Assembly: GCF_023343835.1 (NCBI RefSeq)
Contig: NC_064437.1
Coordinates: 3,238,001-3,302,000, forward strand
Length of the DNA stretch: 64,000 bases
From: Lagopus muta
Lineage: Eukaryota; Chordata; Aves; Galliformes; Phasianidae
Reading direction: 5' to 3'
Translations under genes and position numbers: made by a program
The notes under the pieces: model-generated
Databases searched by the model: none
Seen by the model: only the letters and a program-made list of their open reading frames with translations
Told to the model about the DNA's origin: nothing
Shown: positions 36,207 through 47,900 of the stretch, piece after piece
Layout of the letters: each line of letters begins with the position of its first letter
How positions within the stretch are numbered: the stretch's first letter is position 1

Positions 36207-39200
36207 ATGCTGCGCTTCCTGTGGGACAGCGTCTCCCTGCAGATGCTCTTGGTCTTCCTCTTGGTCTTCCTGCTGGTCGCTGACTACATGAAGAAGAGAA
36301 AGCCCAAGGACTTCCCTCCCGGTCCTTTTTCCTTCCCTTTCCTGGGAAATGTGGAATTTTTGTTTGCCAAAGACCCCTTGGCCACAACACAGAAGGTAAG
36401 GGGATTTTCAGCACGGTGAGGGGACCCACCCAACCCCATCACATTAAATCCAATGGCCCACAGAGAGCTTTCCACAAGTGGGAAGTAGGTTGGCCCTTGA
36501 TCAACTGCAACTTTGATAAGGTTTGGCTTGGAATACAGAGCCACATCCTTTGGGCAAAGGGCATGGCACTTCCACTGCATCCGTATGTGGGTGTGAGGAC
36601 AAGGGTGACTGGAAAGGGAGTTAAACAACAGCTGAAAACTTTTGCTCACCTGAGTATTGCAAAGCCTCAAAAATGCAACCTGGAAAGTTTTATATCTAAT
36701 CCTGAACACTGACTCAAGAAACAAGGAAAAAGACTGCAAACAATCAAGCCAGTATTTATCGCATCACTCTCCCAGGTTCAGCTTGCCCTATTTCCATTTC
36801 AAATCTCCCTGTCCTTCCCTATGGGTACAGGATTCTAGGAAAAAAAGTCCTTGCAAATCAATCCCATATTATATACTTACCCCCTTCCCAGATTATTGAA
36901 GAACATGGAGATATCTTCAGCATGCAAGTAGGCACCCAGTCTTTTGTGATCTTAAATGGGCTGCAAATGATCAAGGAAGCCCTTGTGACCCAGGGAGAGA
37001 ATTTCCTGGATCGCCCAGAAATTCCTATCAACACAGAGATCTTCAACAAATTGGGTGAGTTATCAATAGTTACACATATCTGAAGCACAGTGAAAACAGC
37101 ATTCTTTTGGACATACCAGGAGGAAAGCGGGGGGAAACGTTGTAGCTTCACTTTCGCTCTGAACATGGCTACATTCATAACTCCTCATTTATCAGTATGC
37201 TGTCCAGTTTCTTCCCCTTGCTGAGAGCATCTTCTTTGCTCACTGTGGAATGCTTCTGCCAGGGCTGATCTCCTCCAATGGGCACCTGTGGAAGCAGCAG
37301 AGAAGGTTCACCTTGACCACCCTCCGAAATTTTGGCCTGGGGAAGAGGAGCCTGGAGGAGTGGATCCAGGAGGAGTGCCGGTTCCTCACGGATGCGTTCA
37401 GGGATGAGCAGGGTGAGGAGCACTTCCCTCAGCAGTTGTGCTGAAGGCAGAATCCATCTTGGACCATTTTAATTTCCCCTATGCTAATGCCTGCTGAAAA
37501 ATCATAGAACCACAGAATCATTATGGTTGGAAACAACCTCTAAGATCACCAAGTCCAACCCCAACCCATGCTCAGTATGTCCACTAATCATTTCTCTTAG
37601 TGCCACAGTTCCTTTTTCTTGAGAACCTCCAGGGATGGTGACTCCATGACCTCTCTGGAATCATATGCCAATGTCTGATCAATCGTTCTGAAAATAAATT
37701 TTTTGTAATATCCATCCTGAACCTCCCGTGGAAAAACTTAAGGCCATTACCTCTTATCCCATCACTGTTATTTAGGAAGTTAGGCCAAACCCCACTTTGC
37801 TCTAGCTTCTTTTCAGGGAGATGTGTAGGGCAATAAGGCATCACCTGAACCTTCTCTCCTCCAGACTGAACCATCCCAGTTCCTTCTGCAGCTGGCTATC
37901 AGAGTTGTTTTCCAGACCCTTCATAGCTTCATTCCCCTTCTCTGGACATGCTCCAGAGCCTCAATGTCTTTCTTGAAGAGAGGGGCCCAAAACTCAACTC
38001 AGCACCTGTATGGGAGATGCTGAGTCATGGCCTCAACCGTTGATTGAGCACCTGAGGAAAGGACCCCTCAGCCCTGGGAGCACAGGTGAAGGCAATTCAG
38101 CTCTGTGACAGAATTCAGCTGTGTGACCAGAAGGGGTGGAGCCTGGCTGCACCTCTCTTAGACCTCATTTAAGGGCTGACTGCCACTAAGGAAGGATCTC
38201 TTCTTGGAGATCTGTCCTTGGTGAAGCTTTCCTGTGTGAACCTGGAATCTTCTGCTACAGATAAGCAATCTTTTTCCCATCCTTTATAGTACTTTTCTAT
38301 TGTGTCACTCCTTCTATCATCATATCTTTGTTGTAATGCCTTTCTCGTTGTATTGATCTGTCCAGTTACTACAGCACCCAAGATGTGGCCTCACAAGTAC
38401 TGAGCACAGAGGGATGATCACCACCCTGCTCCTGCTGGCTACACTGTATCTGATATGAGTCCAGATGCTATTTTCATTCTTGGCCTCATGGGCATACCCA
38501 CCTTCTGCCAGCTGCTAACTAACCCACCAACATCCTCTTTCTCCTTATCTCATAAGCAATGCTAAGCAATCTGCCAGCATCCCAGACTCCTTCTGTAAGT
38601 GTTTTGCCCTGAGATTAACTGATAGATGCAACTGTGTAACAGTCAAAACAGTATTCTTAGCATACCTTTGTCTATTGCTCCTTTTGAGACCTCTGGGAAA
38701 TTCCAGGGGCCAGTTAATACCAATATTCTGAATTAACACCAATGATGTTTGCTCTTCTGAAGCTGTTTTGCATTTTCCTTTCTAAGCAAACAGGCATCTC
38801 CAAGCAGGTGCCCATCCAGGATCTTTCATCCCACTTATTGAATATTTTCCTCTGATGATGGCACTTTCTTCCCCTTGTCTGCAGAGACCGGAAGAGAATG
38901 ATTGTTCCCTTTTTCCTTCTCCAGGAAATCCTTTCAACCCTCACCTTAAAATCAACAATGCTGTTTCAAATGTTATCTGCTCCATCACCTTCGGCAATCG
39001 GTTTGAATACCATGATGAGGACTTCCAAAACTTGCTGCGGCTGATGGATGAGACTGTTACCCTCCATGGGAAGATAATGAGCCAGGTACAGCCCCCCACC
39101 CCCAGAACAGAACAACAGACCTCAGCAATCCTCATGCGTTGGCCTTGTATACCCTTCTCCATTTTTGTAGCACTCCTTTGGATGCTTTCTGATAGTTCTA

Positions 39201-42200
39201 TATCCTTACGTAATACAGCACACAAAACTGCACACTGCTCAAGGTGAGGCCCTCACCAAACATGGGGACTGGCCAAGCCCAGGAGCTGTTTCTCCCTGCT
39301 CTGGAACCATGACATTTTCTTTGCTGCTTCCCACAGCTTTGTGGTGCCTCTTCTCCCTTAAGATGTTCTGGTGCTGGTGCAGTCCCCAGTGGTCACAAAG
39401 CTGAGCTACCGCAGCTGGTTTTCCTGTGCTTTGGGAAGGAAATGAATACAGCAGAGGGTTTGGGCGGGTCCCTAGGAGAGGTTATGGGAAGGAGCAATAC
39501 TAAAGTTTCCAAGAGCACTCATTGCCATTCCTCTTTCCATTGCATCAAGTACATCTGCCTGTAATTTATTTCTGCCACATTCTCAAGCTGTGCAGTGCTC
39601 ACGTTGCTCTCTTTCATCACTGCTCCTGTCCACTGAGCACCAAGCTTCTTGCTCTAACTATGAAGAATGCAGTAATCTCTCTGACAGTGGAGATAGCAAT
39701 CCTTTGTCATGCTCTTCTGGTGAGGAGTTAATTCCATCTCCTCTGCTGTTGTAGGGTTGTGGCTTTGCAGGCTTTTCAAGTTTTGAAAACAAATTGGGTT
39801 TTCAGTCCTTTACTCAATTTTCTTCTTTTTTTCTTTTTTTTTCTATCCAAAGCTGTACAATGCTTTCCCCTCCGTAATAAAGTACTTCCCAGGATCTCAC
39901 CAAACCATTTTTGAAAACTGGAGACTCATGAAAGGTTTTGTGAAAGAGAAGATCAGCAAACATAAGGAAGACCTGAACCCCTCAGAGAGCCGAGACTTCA
40001 TCGACAGCTACCTGCAGGAGATGGCCAAGGTCAGCAGTGTGGAGCAAGGCCTTCCTCAGTGGGGACTGGAGATCAGGAGGGCTGAGAAGCAAATGAAATT
40101 CCCCACCTGAGCTGCTGGTGTGTCTATATGTGAGCTCAGGATGGACATTAGTTTTGGGGCATCCATTGGAGGAATGAGGATGCAGCTTCTGCCAAAAACC
40201 TTGAGGCAGAACTGTGTGGGGTATTGAGGAAGTCCTCGCTGCTCATGTGGCACTAACACTTGATTTTCTGAAGCCCAGTGGCAGTGACTTCTGTGAGGAT
40301 AACCTGGTTGCATGCACTCTCGACCTGTTTTTTGCTGGGACTGAGACCACCTCCACAACCATCTGCTGGGCCCTGCTGTTTATGGCCATATATCCAGAGA
40401 TTCAAGGTATGAGTAGAACATGCACAGCCCTCTTGTAGCTTGGTGAGATATTCTGTTCAGGCCAAGAGAGGAGAAAAGTTTGATAAGATTCAACTAAAGC
40501 AAGTGTAGAGTTTAGCACCTGTAGAGAAATAACCACAAGCAACAGTACAACAGTTTGGGGATGGATGACCTACTGGAGAGGAGCTCTGCCAAGAAGGACC
40601 CCTTTATAAATACCTAAAAAGTGTGGGAGGCAATTGTATGTGGCTGGACTCTTTTCAGTGTTGTTTAGTATAAGAAAAGGAGGAACAGCCAAAAACTGGA
40701 ACATAGGAGGTTCCACACAAATTTGCAGAAGAATTGCTTTAGAGTAGAGGTAACAGAGCACTGGAAGAGGCTGCCCTGAGTGCTTAAGGTGTCTCCTCCT
40801 TGGCAGATACTCAGGACTTGCCTGGATGTTTACACATGTGACCTACAGTAGGGAAGATGCTTAAGCAGGAGAGTTGGACTCGATCCCTAGTGATCTCTTC
40901 CAACCCTTGCAATTATGTGAATCCCTCAGTACTCTTGCAAATTAGGCACAGGAAAGTTTGGTGGTTTGTTTGTTTGTTTTTGCATTCATCCACATGCCTC
41001 TGCTATGATGATCCTTGCCCTTCTAATATTGGAATACCAACAGACAAAAGGGGCAACCTCTCCAACAAAGACTGGCATTTTGGCAGAGGTGACAGGTGCA
41101 CTGCACAGAGCTCAGGGCCCCTTTAGTACCTAAAGATGCAAGATGCCCTGGTGATACATGATTGATGTGGGATGATCCTTGGGGGAGCCAAACAACAAAA
41201 ATGACATGGTGTCCCCAGGGGAGCTATGGCTTTGCTGCACTATAGCTGATGCTTCCTCTTTCCAAACAGCCCGTGTGCAAGCAGAGATTGATGCTGTCAT
41301 TGGGCAGACACGGCAGCCAGCCTTGGAGGACAGGGACAAGATGCCCTACACCAATGCCGTCATCCATGAAGTGCAGAGGAAAGGCAACATCATCCCTTTC
41401 AGTTTGCCTAGAGAGGCAATGAAGGACACAGTCCTGGCTGGTTTCCACCTGCCCAAGGTAACTTCACTATACATCAGACAAGCCTTTAGGAGAACACTCC
41501 CATTTCCCAGTCCACAAACGGACAAAGCAGCAGCATCCTTACCCTGCCCAGAGATCACCCCTGAGGAAAAAATACTTGTGGTGGATTTGAATGCAGATGT
41601 TCTTCATGGCAAGCACACAGGAAAGTAAAATTTTTCCTCCTGTTGGCAGTGGCAGAGAGAGTGCAAAGTGATTTTCTTTCTTTTCGCAGGGCACTATTGT
41701 AGTCCCAAACCTATTCTCCGTGATGCTTGACAAGAAGGACTGGGAAACCCCTCACAGTTTTAATCCTGAGCATTTCCTGAAGGACGGTCAGTTCTGGAAG
41801 AGGGAGGCTTTTATGCCATTTTCTATAGGTAAGATCAGCTGCAGTTTGATGCTTCTGTGCGGAAGCACTGGGATGGGGCTCCTAGCTGCACAATGAAGAC
41901 CCTGAGCAAACTAGTGATGGTAACAGCAGGCAGTGGCTGCACCCATGGGAGGTGCTGCTATCCTACTGCCCATAATGGTGCAAACTAAACCCTTGCTTAG
42001 CAGTGACCATGCAGCCACCTCAAAGCACCACTCCCATCTCTTAGCCCCTTATTCACAAACACAGGAAAAAATGCTGGAGACCCCAACAGTGCTTTCAGCA
42101 AGGTGAGAGCAGTGCTCTGTGCTCCCAGTCCCACACAGCTGAGTTCAATGGGCTTTGCCACCACCACCACAGGGTGCCCTGTCCTGGTCAGCAGCTTCCT

Positions 42201-42749
42201 GGTGGAGAGTGATTTTAGCATCTCCAATTTCCTGCCCAAGAATGACACGCTTTCTCTGGTGATTTGTCTCCAAGCTGGGCTCATGGGGACTGCACGTGAA
42301 GCACTGCTCATCCCAGCAGGGTAGGATAAAATGTGTGTGTCTACACTGACATGGATGTGCCCTCACTGCAGCACCCAGCTGGGGGCAGATCGTGCTACAG
42401 CTCCATGAGGAGCTCAGCTGGGATGGCAGTCCTGGTGCTGGAAATGTAAGGTGGGCACGGGGATGTGGGCAGGGTGATGTTCCTGCAGGAGCTGTGTGCC
42501 GAGGCTTTTCCAGCAGAGAAAGCAGCTGGGCAGCCAGCAGGGCTGACTGGGCGCTGGGCGGCTGTCTCCGCAGGGAAGCGCGCCTGCCTGGGTGAGCTGC
42601 TGGCCCGCGCCGAGCTCTTCCTCTTCTTCACGGCTCTGCTCCAGAAATTCACCTTCCAGGCTCCCCCGGACACCATCCTCGACCTCAAATTCATTCTGGG
42701 CATGACCTTGGCCCCACAGCCCTACAAGATCTGTGCAGTGCCTCGATAG
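36207..42749 (+). CDS. CYP2J2-like: Cytochrome P450 CYP2J-like, tandem copy E (9 exons, 491 aa)
   Basis: CYP2J-type monooxygenase, the last copy before HOOK1. Exons: 36207-36395, 36892-37054, 37263-37412, 38925-39085, 39853-40029, 40274-40406, 41270-41457, 41690-41828, 42574-42749; the frame is open. Motifs: PPGP 37-40, AGTETT 301-306, EVQR 358-361, heme Cys438. In helix I it has Cys311 where A, B, C and D have Arg (TTICWAL against TTIRWAL). Exon 2 starts IIEEHGD where B-D have L/FTEK. Exon 3 has SLEEWIQ against SLEERIQ, and SRS5 reads IIPFSLP. Intron 3 holds a CR1 with a nested solo LTR; intron 6 has another CR1. AATAAA lies at 43151-43156. The gene converges on HOOK1. Confidence 0.94.
37500..38006 (-). 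mobile_element. CR1 LINE fragment (part 1), intron 3 of copy E
   Basis: Antisense CR1 starting at the reverse-complemented tail (ATCATAGAACCACAGAATCA) and running to CCCAAAACTCAACTCAGCAC. The solo LTR at 38007-38373 interrupts it, and it continues at 38374. Confidence 0.93.
38007..38373. mobile_element. Solo LTR nested in CR1, with 5-bp target duplication GCACC
   Basis: A 367-bp element beginning TG (TGTATGGGAGATGC) and ending CA (CCAGTTACTACA) is flanked on both sides by GCACC (38002-38006 and 38374-38378). The CR1 is continuous across the insertion. TG...CA ends and a 5-bp duplication fit an endogenous retroviral LTR left by LTR-LTR recombination. No internal viral genes are present. A relative lies at 7394-7700. 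Confidence 0.85.
38374..38545 (-). mobile_element. CR1 LINE fragment (part 2), intron 3 of copy E
   Basis: Continuation of the antisense CR1 after the LTR (AAGATGTGGCCTCACAAGTA, CTGCTCCTGCTGGCTACACT), ending in a region with CATCCTCTTTCTCCTTATCT. Confidence 0.88.
39105..39290 (-). mobile_element. Remnant of old CR1, intron 4 of copy E
   Basis: Counterpart of the intron 4 fragments in B, C and D (CACAAAACTGCACACTGCTC, then AAGGTGAGGCCCTCACC). Confidence 0.65.
40455..40925 (+). mobile_element. Degenerate CR1 LINE fragment, intron 6 of copy E
   Basis: The 3' half carries CR1-like landmarks (GAGCACTGGAAGAGGCTGCC, GTTGGACTCGATCCCTAGTG, CTCTTCCAACCCTTGCAATT). The 5' limit is approximate. Introns 6 of B, C and D lack it. 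Confidence 0.75.
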
Positions 42750-44904
42750 GGAGTGCGGCCACTGTTCTCAGAGGGAGAACTCTCAGCTTTAAATGGTATG
42801 CACTGACTGACCCCTCACCAGCTGCCATGGGCCATTGCAACAAGCAGCCTTACGTGTTTTGTTTCTTTTATAGTAATTGCCAATTCTCTTCCTTTTACAG
42901 GCACATTTTACACACTGTATCAGCTGAAAAAGATTGGTCAGGGCACTTTTGGGCTTGCAGCCCAGCACTGTCAATGAATGAGGTACTCAGGACTTTCTTA
43001 ATTCCATGTCTGATGGCCATGCATCACAGCTGTGGATCAGTAGTGGAAGGGAGCAGTACAAATAGTGACTGGAAACAGTTTCTACTTTGATCTTAGGAAA
43101 ACTGTTAGAAGTACACTGATGCCCTGTGACATCTCCCTCTCTTGCACATTAATAAATCCCAATTGAAGCATTTTTGATGTGCAGCATTTTGCAAAATGAT
43201 GACTAGCACAGCCTTTTCAGCACTGCCTGCAGTCTCCAGCCATGCAAGCATTTGGAGCAGCAGGGGGTGGGATGTAGAGCCATGCTGAGCTTGCACAGCA
43301 CCAGCTCTCCCTTAGCAGAAAGGAGGGCACAGGAACAGCACAGGCCATTCTTTCAGAGCTGATGAATATTCATGATCCCAGCTCTGTGAGCAAACCAGCA
43401 GGAAAACCACCAAAGCTGATGGCTGCGTTCTGCCACACCACTGCAATGAATGCAGTGACAGACACTCAAAGGGTGACAGGTGCCATTTCTGACATCCGTT
43501 TATAGAGCATCTGCAGCTGGTGGTAAAGAAATTGTGGATCCTGTTTCCTAGAATAAGCTAAATTCTTTCTCCCCCACTGAATCTTTCCCCCAAACCTGAA
43601 TCTTCTTCTCCACACCTTGTTAGGAGGCAGCAGGGAAGGTTGAGCTGACACTGCAGAGCTGCCTGGTAAAGAAGAGGCACACCATTTCTCCCACGGTTGC
43701 ATACTGACCAAGCACAGTTCTGTAACACATAGCACAATTCCAGACAACAGTTTGGACAAAGATGATATTTCTGGCACTCGTGGCTCCTGTTTCACAGATC
43801 TGTAAGGGAGAGATGTGAGAAAGTTATCTAGGAAACAAACACATTGATACAATACAGGAACCTTGAGCAGGTTTCCTACTAGATGCATAATGAGGCCTTC
43901 CTGACCCTCTTCTCCCCACTCCCTGGCTGCCACGCAGCCACTACTGTGTCCTCCTGCACCCAGCAGCCTTTACTCCCTCCTCCCACGCTCAGGAAGGCAG
44001 CAGCAGCTCCCCTCGAGCTGAGGGGCTGAAAACATTCACAGCTGACAGCCTCTTTCCTTCCCTTCTCCCTGAAATAAACACCTGCATTTCTGTTCTTTGA
44101 TGGGTTAAAATGCTTTTAGGTCCTGCTTCAGAAATGATGAAAACCAATTCTTCCAAATCTGGCCATTCACTTCTCTCTCACTGGCTATTTCCACTAGCTC
44201 AAAGTCCCTTCCTTTTCCACAAGATAGTCCCCAGCTCCCCTCCTCATGGAGGATAAGAGACCAAGGTAATAAAAGTGTTTGCTTACATATCAGGCTGCTC
44301 AGGCCAAGGATTAGGATACAGACGAGCTCTGGTGAAAACAGGTCAGAAATGAGGACCTTGAAGGAAACTAGGCTTTTTCCTCCTGCTGATCTTCACTTTC
44401 AAGTCTTCTTTTCCAAGTAATAATGAGCAGAGAGCTGTCCTATTAGGTGTGGCTGAGGAGAGCATGCAGAGATCTGAACTTCTTTCAGTACCAATAAGCA
44501 ATGATGTAAGTCATTCAAGAACTAATTTCTAGCAGCTTTTAACCTTTCCACTTCACCTGCCCAGTTCTCTGATGATTACTAGAGACAACTAGCTGGACAA
44601 GGAAGCAGAACATAAAGCAGGAATGAACTGGGAAGGGCATCACACATCCAATTTGTTGCTGCAAGACAACGATATCCCGTAAGGTAATATTTGATACAGT
44701 GTGACTGGAACAGGACACAGTTATTTCATACGTTGCCTAGAAGAACAGATGCTTGCATTAGCTAGGTACCATTAAGGGCATAACTGAGAAAAAAGACACC
44801 AATGAATTCATTTTAAAAATCTTTATGTGAATATAAAAGAATCATTTCCAAAGAAATAAAACAAAAAGAAGTTTAAAAATTAGTGCAACTTTTCAAGTTC
44901 TATG
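42750..44904. other. Spacer between convergent copy E and HOOK1
   Basis: It contains the 3' untranslated region of copy E (AATAAA 43151-43156), the block 43143-43505 duplicated from downstream of copy B, a diverged match to the copy D flank (43690-43940), and about 900 bases of unique sequence with no recognised gene. Confidence 0.6.
43143..43505 (+). repeat. 3'-flank duplication block (partner 19006-19350)
   Basis: Near-identical to the segment following copy B, starting at the polyadenylation signal. It contains GATGAATATTCATGATCC and CATTCTTTCAGAGCTGATGA. Confidence 0.85.
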
Positions 44905-47900
44905 CAATACAGTGTTTACATTTATTTTCAACTGACAATGTAGACACTGATACAACATGAAATCTTACCTCTAGCTGGACTAGTGGAGGAAAAGGAAAAA
45001 AGCAAGGAAGCCTTAAGAAAATTATTTTACTAGACATTATCATCTCAAACAATTATTTTTGTTTTCTAATTTCTAGACTATGGCTACTTAAAACATTGGT
45101 ATTGCTTATATTTTTTACTTTCAAGTAAGTGTATATTGTAGAAAATAGAATACCTATATACATATATATTTCATGAAGAAAAACTTAGGTGAAAAATTTA
45201 TTTTTAGTGACTGTTTCTTAATCCATTACAATACAGTTGTTCTAAAAATCATCTTCTCAAAACTGCTGCCTGATCCACCTTGAGTAAAAGAACCCAATAG
45301 CCCTAAATTTCTATTATTGCTACAAAGCACTTCTCCTCCCTTATGGTTATTTTCTTAGATCCTATATAAAAGAAAATTGTGAGTTAAATGATATGTCACT
45401 TATTTTTGCTTCTCAGGATTCATACTACCTGTTTTACCAGAAACCAACCAGAATTACCAATAGTGCTGATGAAATTCAGCAGTATTCCAGTGTCACCTCA
45501 GATGAATCTGTTCCTAACTGTGAAATCTGGAAATGCACACTGCATCAAAGAGCGTTGGATTGATGTAGTTCTGCTGTTATGTGGCATGTGAAATGTAGCT
45601 ACAACACAGCAGTTCTACTCGTAGCTTTTGTTTCATGTTAATGATGTTAACAATACTTTTATTCCTCTTTGCACACCCAGATGAGGTGAAGTGAATACGA
45701 CAGTATGGCTTAGATTCAAATAATTATTTCTGTGCATCACTTCCTCATTCACAGAGCATAACCCATAACAGCCACTGTTCTGCAGGTTCCCAAAATTCTA
45801 AAGAAACACTAAATAACATTGTATTTACCCATCTAAGTTTTAACAGTTTGGAAAAAAGCCAAGGAAGAAAATTTTCTCCAAATACCTGAACATTTTAAAT
45901 GTTTGCATCCTCAATAGGTTTACTGGAGACCACTCCTACTCTGAAAAATCCTTATTCCCATCTGTAATTAGGTATTTAAATTTTTCATTTCTGCTTAGAA
46001 GATAAGCTTCTAATTAAATAATAAGGAGGTTCTTGGTCATTTTTTGGTCCCAGGGTTCGCAGTTTTGAGAAGAATACAGAGATATTTGCTCCAAGGTTTT
46101 TACTATTCAGCACCTGACACGACTATTGACACAGCTCTACTACCGTGAGAAACACCGCATGTACCAAGCCTATTAACTAGATGAGTACTTGAAGGATGTC
46201 CAGAGTTTTCATGCTGTAAAGAACAAAAGCTAAGAGACTCATTCAACACCATCAACAACAGGTTCATATTTCACCAGAACACGCTGAAGTACCAGGCTTT
46301 AAGAAATGTAAGCATCCTGCTAGGGCTTACTCTCATGTTCTACTACTCACCACCATCTCCCACACCACCACCAGATTAAACACACACAATTGTATCTTAA
46401 GAATACAAAAAACAAAACCATCGCTGCCGCAGTCAAAGACTTCAAAACTCAAGAGGTAGTCAAAGAAGCACAGAGTCCTGAAGAACACAAACTGACAGAC
46501 ACAACTGTTCAAAAGCAGTTTGTTGGAATGTTCTTTGCTCATACAACCCGACCTTTCAGATGAATCTGGCTTTTAAATAATACCTTGTATAGATGTAAGT
46601 TTCACAAGAGGAAATCTTTATGCAGTGCTTAGGTGTATAAGACTGTAAGCCCCATCAACACTATTAAGAAGCAGTGCTTACTAAGTATTACAAATGAGAA
46701 GTTTCCTTTTCTCTGGCACTGCATACAGTGCCCAAGAAGGCAGAAGGGAAGGAAGATTGGGAAGGGAAAAATCAAGGAACAAGCCCTGCTGAGGGGCATA
46801 CAAAATGCAAGACTACTCAAAATTCATAATTCAAACCAAACTCAAAGCAGAAACTTCAATTCTGCAAAACAAAGCTGAACCCAGCTCTCAAATAAAAGAT
46901 GGCCTTAGTGGTGAAGGTACTATATGTTTTCAGTGACGAGATTTATAATAGATTACAGACAGGTGCAGCAACCTCGTTTGCACACTGTTAAGCGTATTCA
47001 TTTAAAGGACTGCTATTACTGTCGTTTAACCAGCTACAACAAATTTGTTCTAGACAGTTTGCAAAAAAGGATGGACATAAATTTCTTAAAAATACAGTTC
47101 ACAAAAATGGAACACTTTTGCAATAAAGGGACACACACATTTGGAGAAAGGTTGCAACTCCCCCCTCAAGTGTCAGATATCAATCCTGACTTTTCTCCCT
47201 CAGTCTTTGCTGCCAAGGATTAGCAAAGCAGCATTTCACTCACCTGCAGAGCACAGTTAGTTCAGAATAATTGCAGTGAAACTACATTTAAAAATGAAGA
47301 AAAATAATTTCTATTCCTAAGGTTGTATAAATAGCTGGAAATAAAGGTTTCTTCCTACACCATCTCCACCTGCAGCCTTGTCCCCTCATCCTCCCACGTC
47401 TCACAAATGCAGTGCACAGGTACTCCAGACTTTTAAAACACAGCCCAGACTTGAGTTAATACAATAGGTCTTTTTTTCTTTTCTTTTTTCTTTTTTTTCT
47501 AAAACAAAAGCTTATTTGGCTTTGGTGAATTCAACATCTTCAAGGTAGGATTTCCTTAGTGTATATAAGCACTAACTTGACCTTTACTTAAATAGACTGC
47601 ATAATTGTGTCTCTGACTTGAGATGACAAAGCCTGTCTCCTGTCATACAGGTCAACTAGTAATACAATTCTAAATTTTGTTTTTAAATAAAAGCAAATAT
47701 TTTCTTGCTTCTAAAATTGTATTTTATATTATATTATAGAAGAAGTATTTTTAAAGCATGTTACCAATTTTTTAAACTTCTTTTTAGAAGAGGCCAGCAA
47801 AAATGTCAAATATTGCCAGTTTCCTGAAGTATATTTTTGCATAACATCTTCCTATTACAAAAGTCAAGTCTCTAGTCCAAATAAATTGATTAGTTTTAAA

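Noticed and set aside
35258-36283. 341-codon open frame across the copy E promoter, with similar long frames on both strands of the other three CpG islands
   Set aside because: These frames are products of GC-rich sequence poor in stop codons. The frame differs from that of the P450 start, is full of Arg/Ala/Pro/Gly low-complexity sequence, and small indels between copies change it.
12668-42749. Possibility that one or more tandem P450 copies are pseudogenes
   Set aside because: All nine exons of each copy splice at GT/AG sites into an open frame with intact hinge, ExxR and heme Cys motifs; no stop or frameshift was found.
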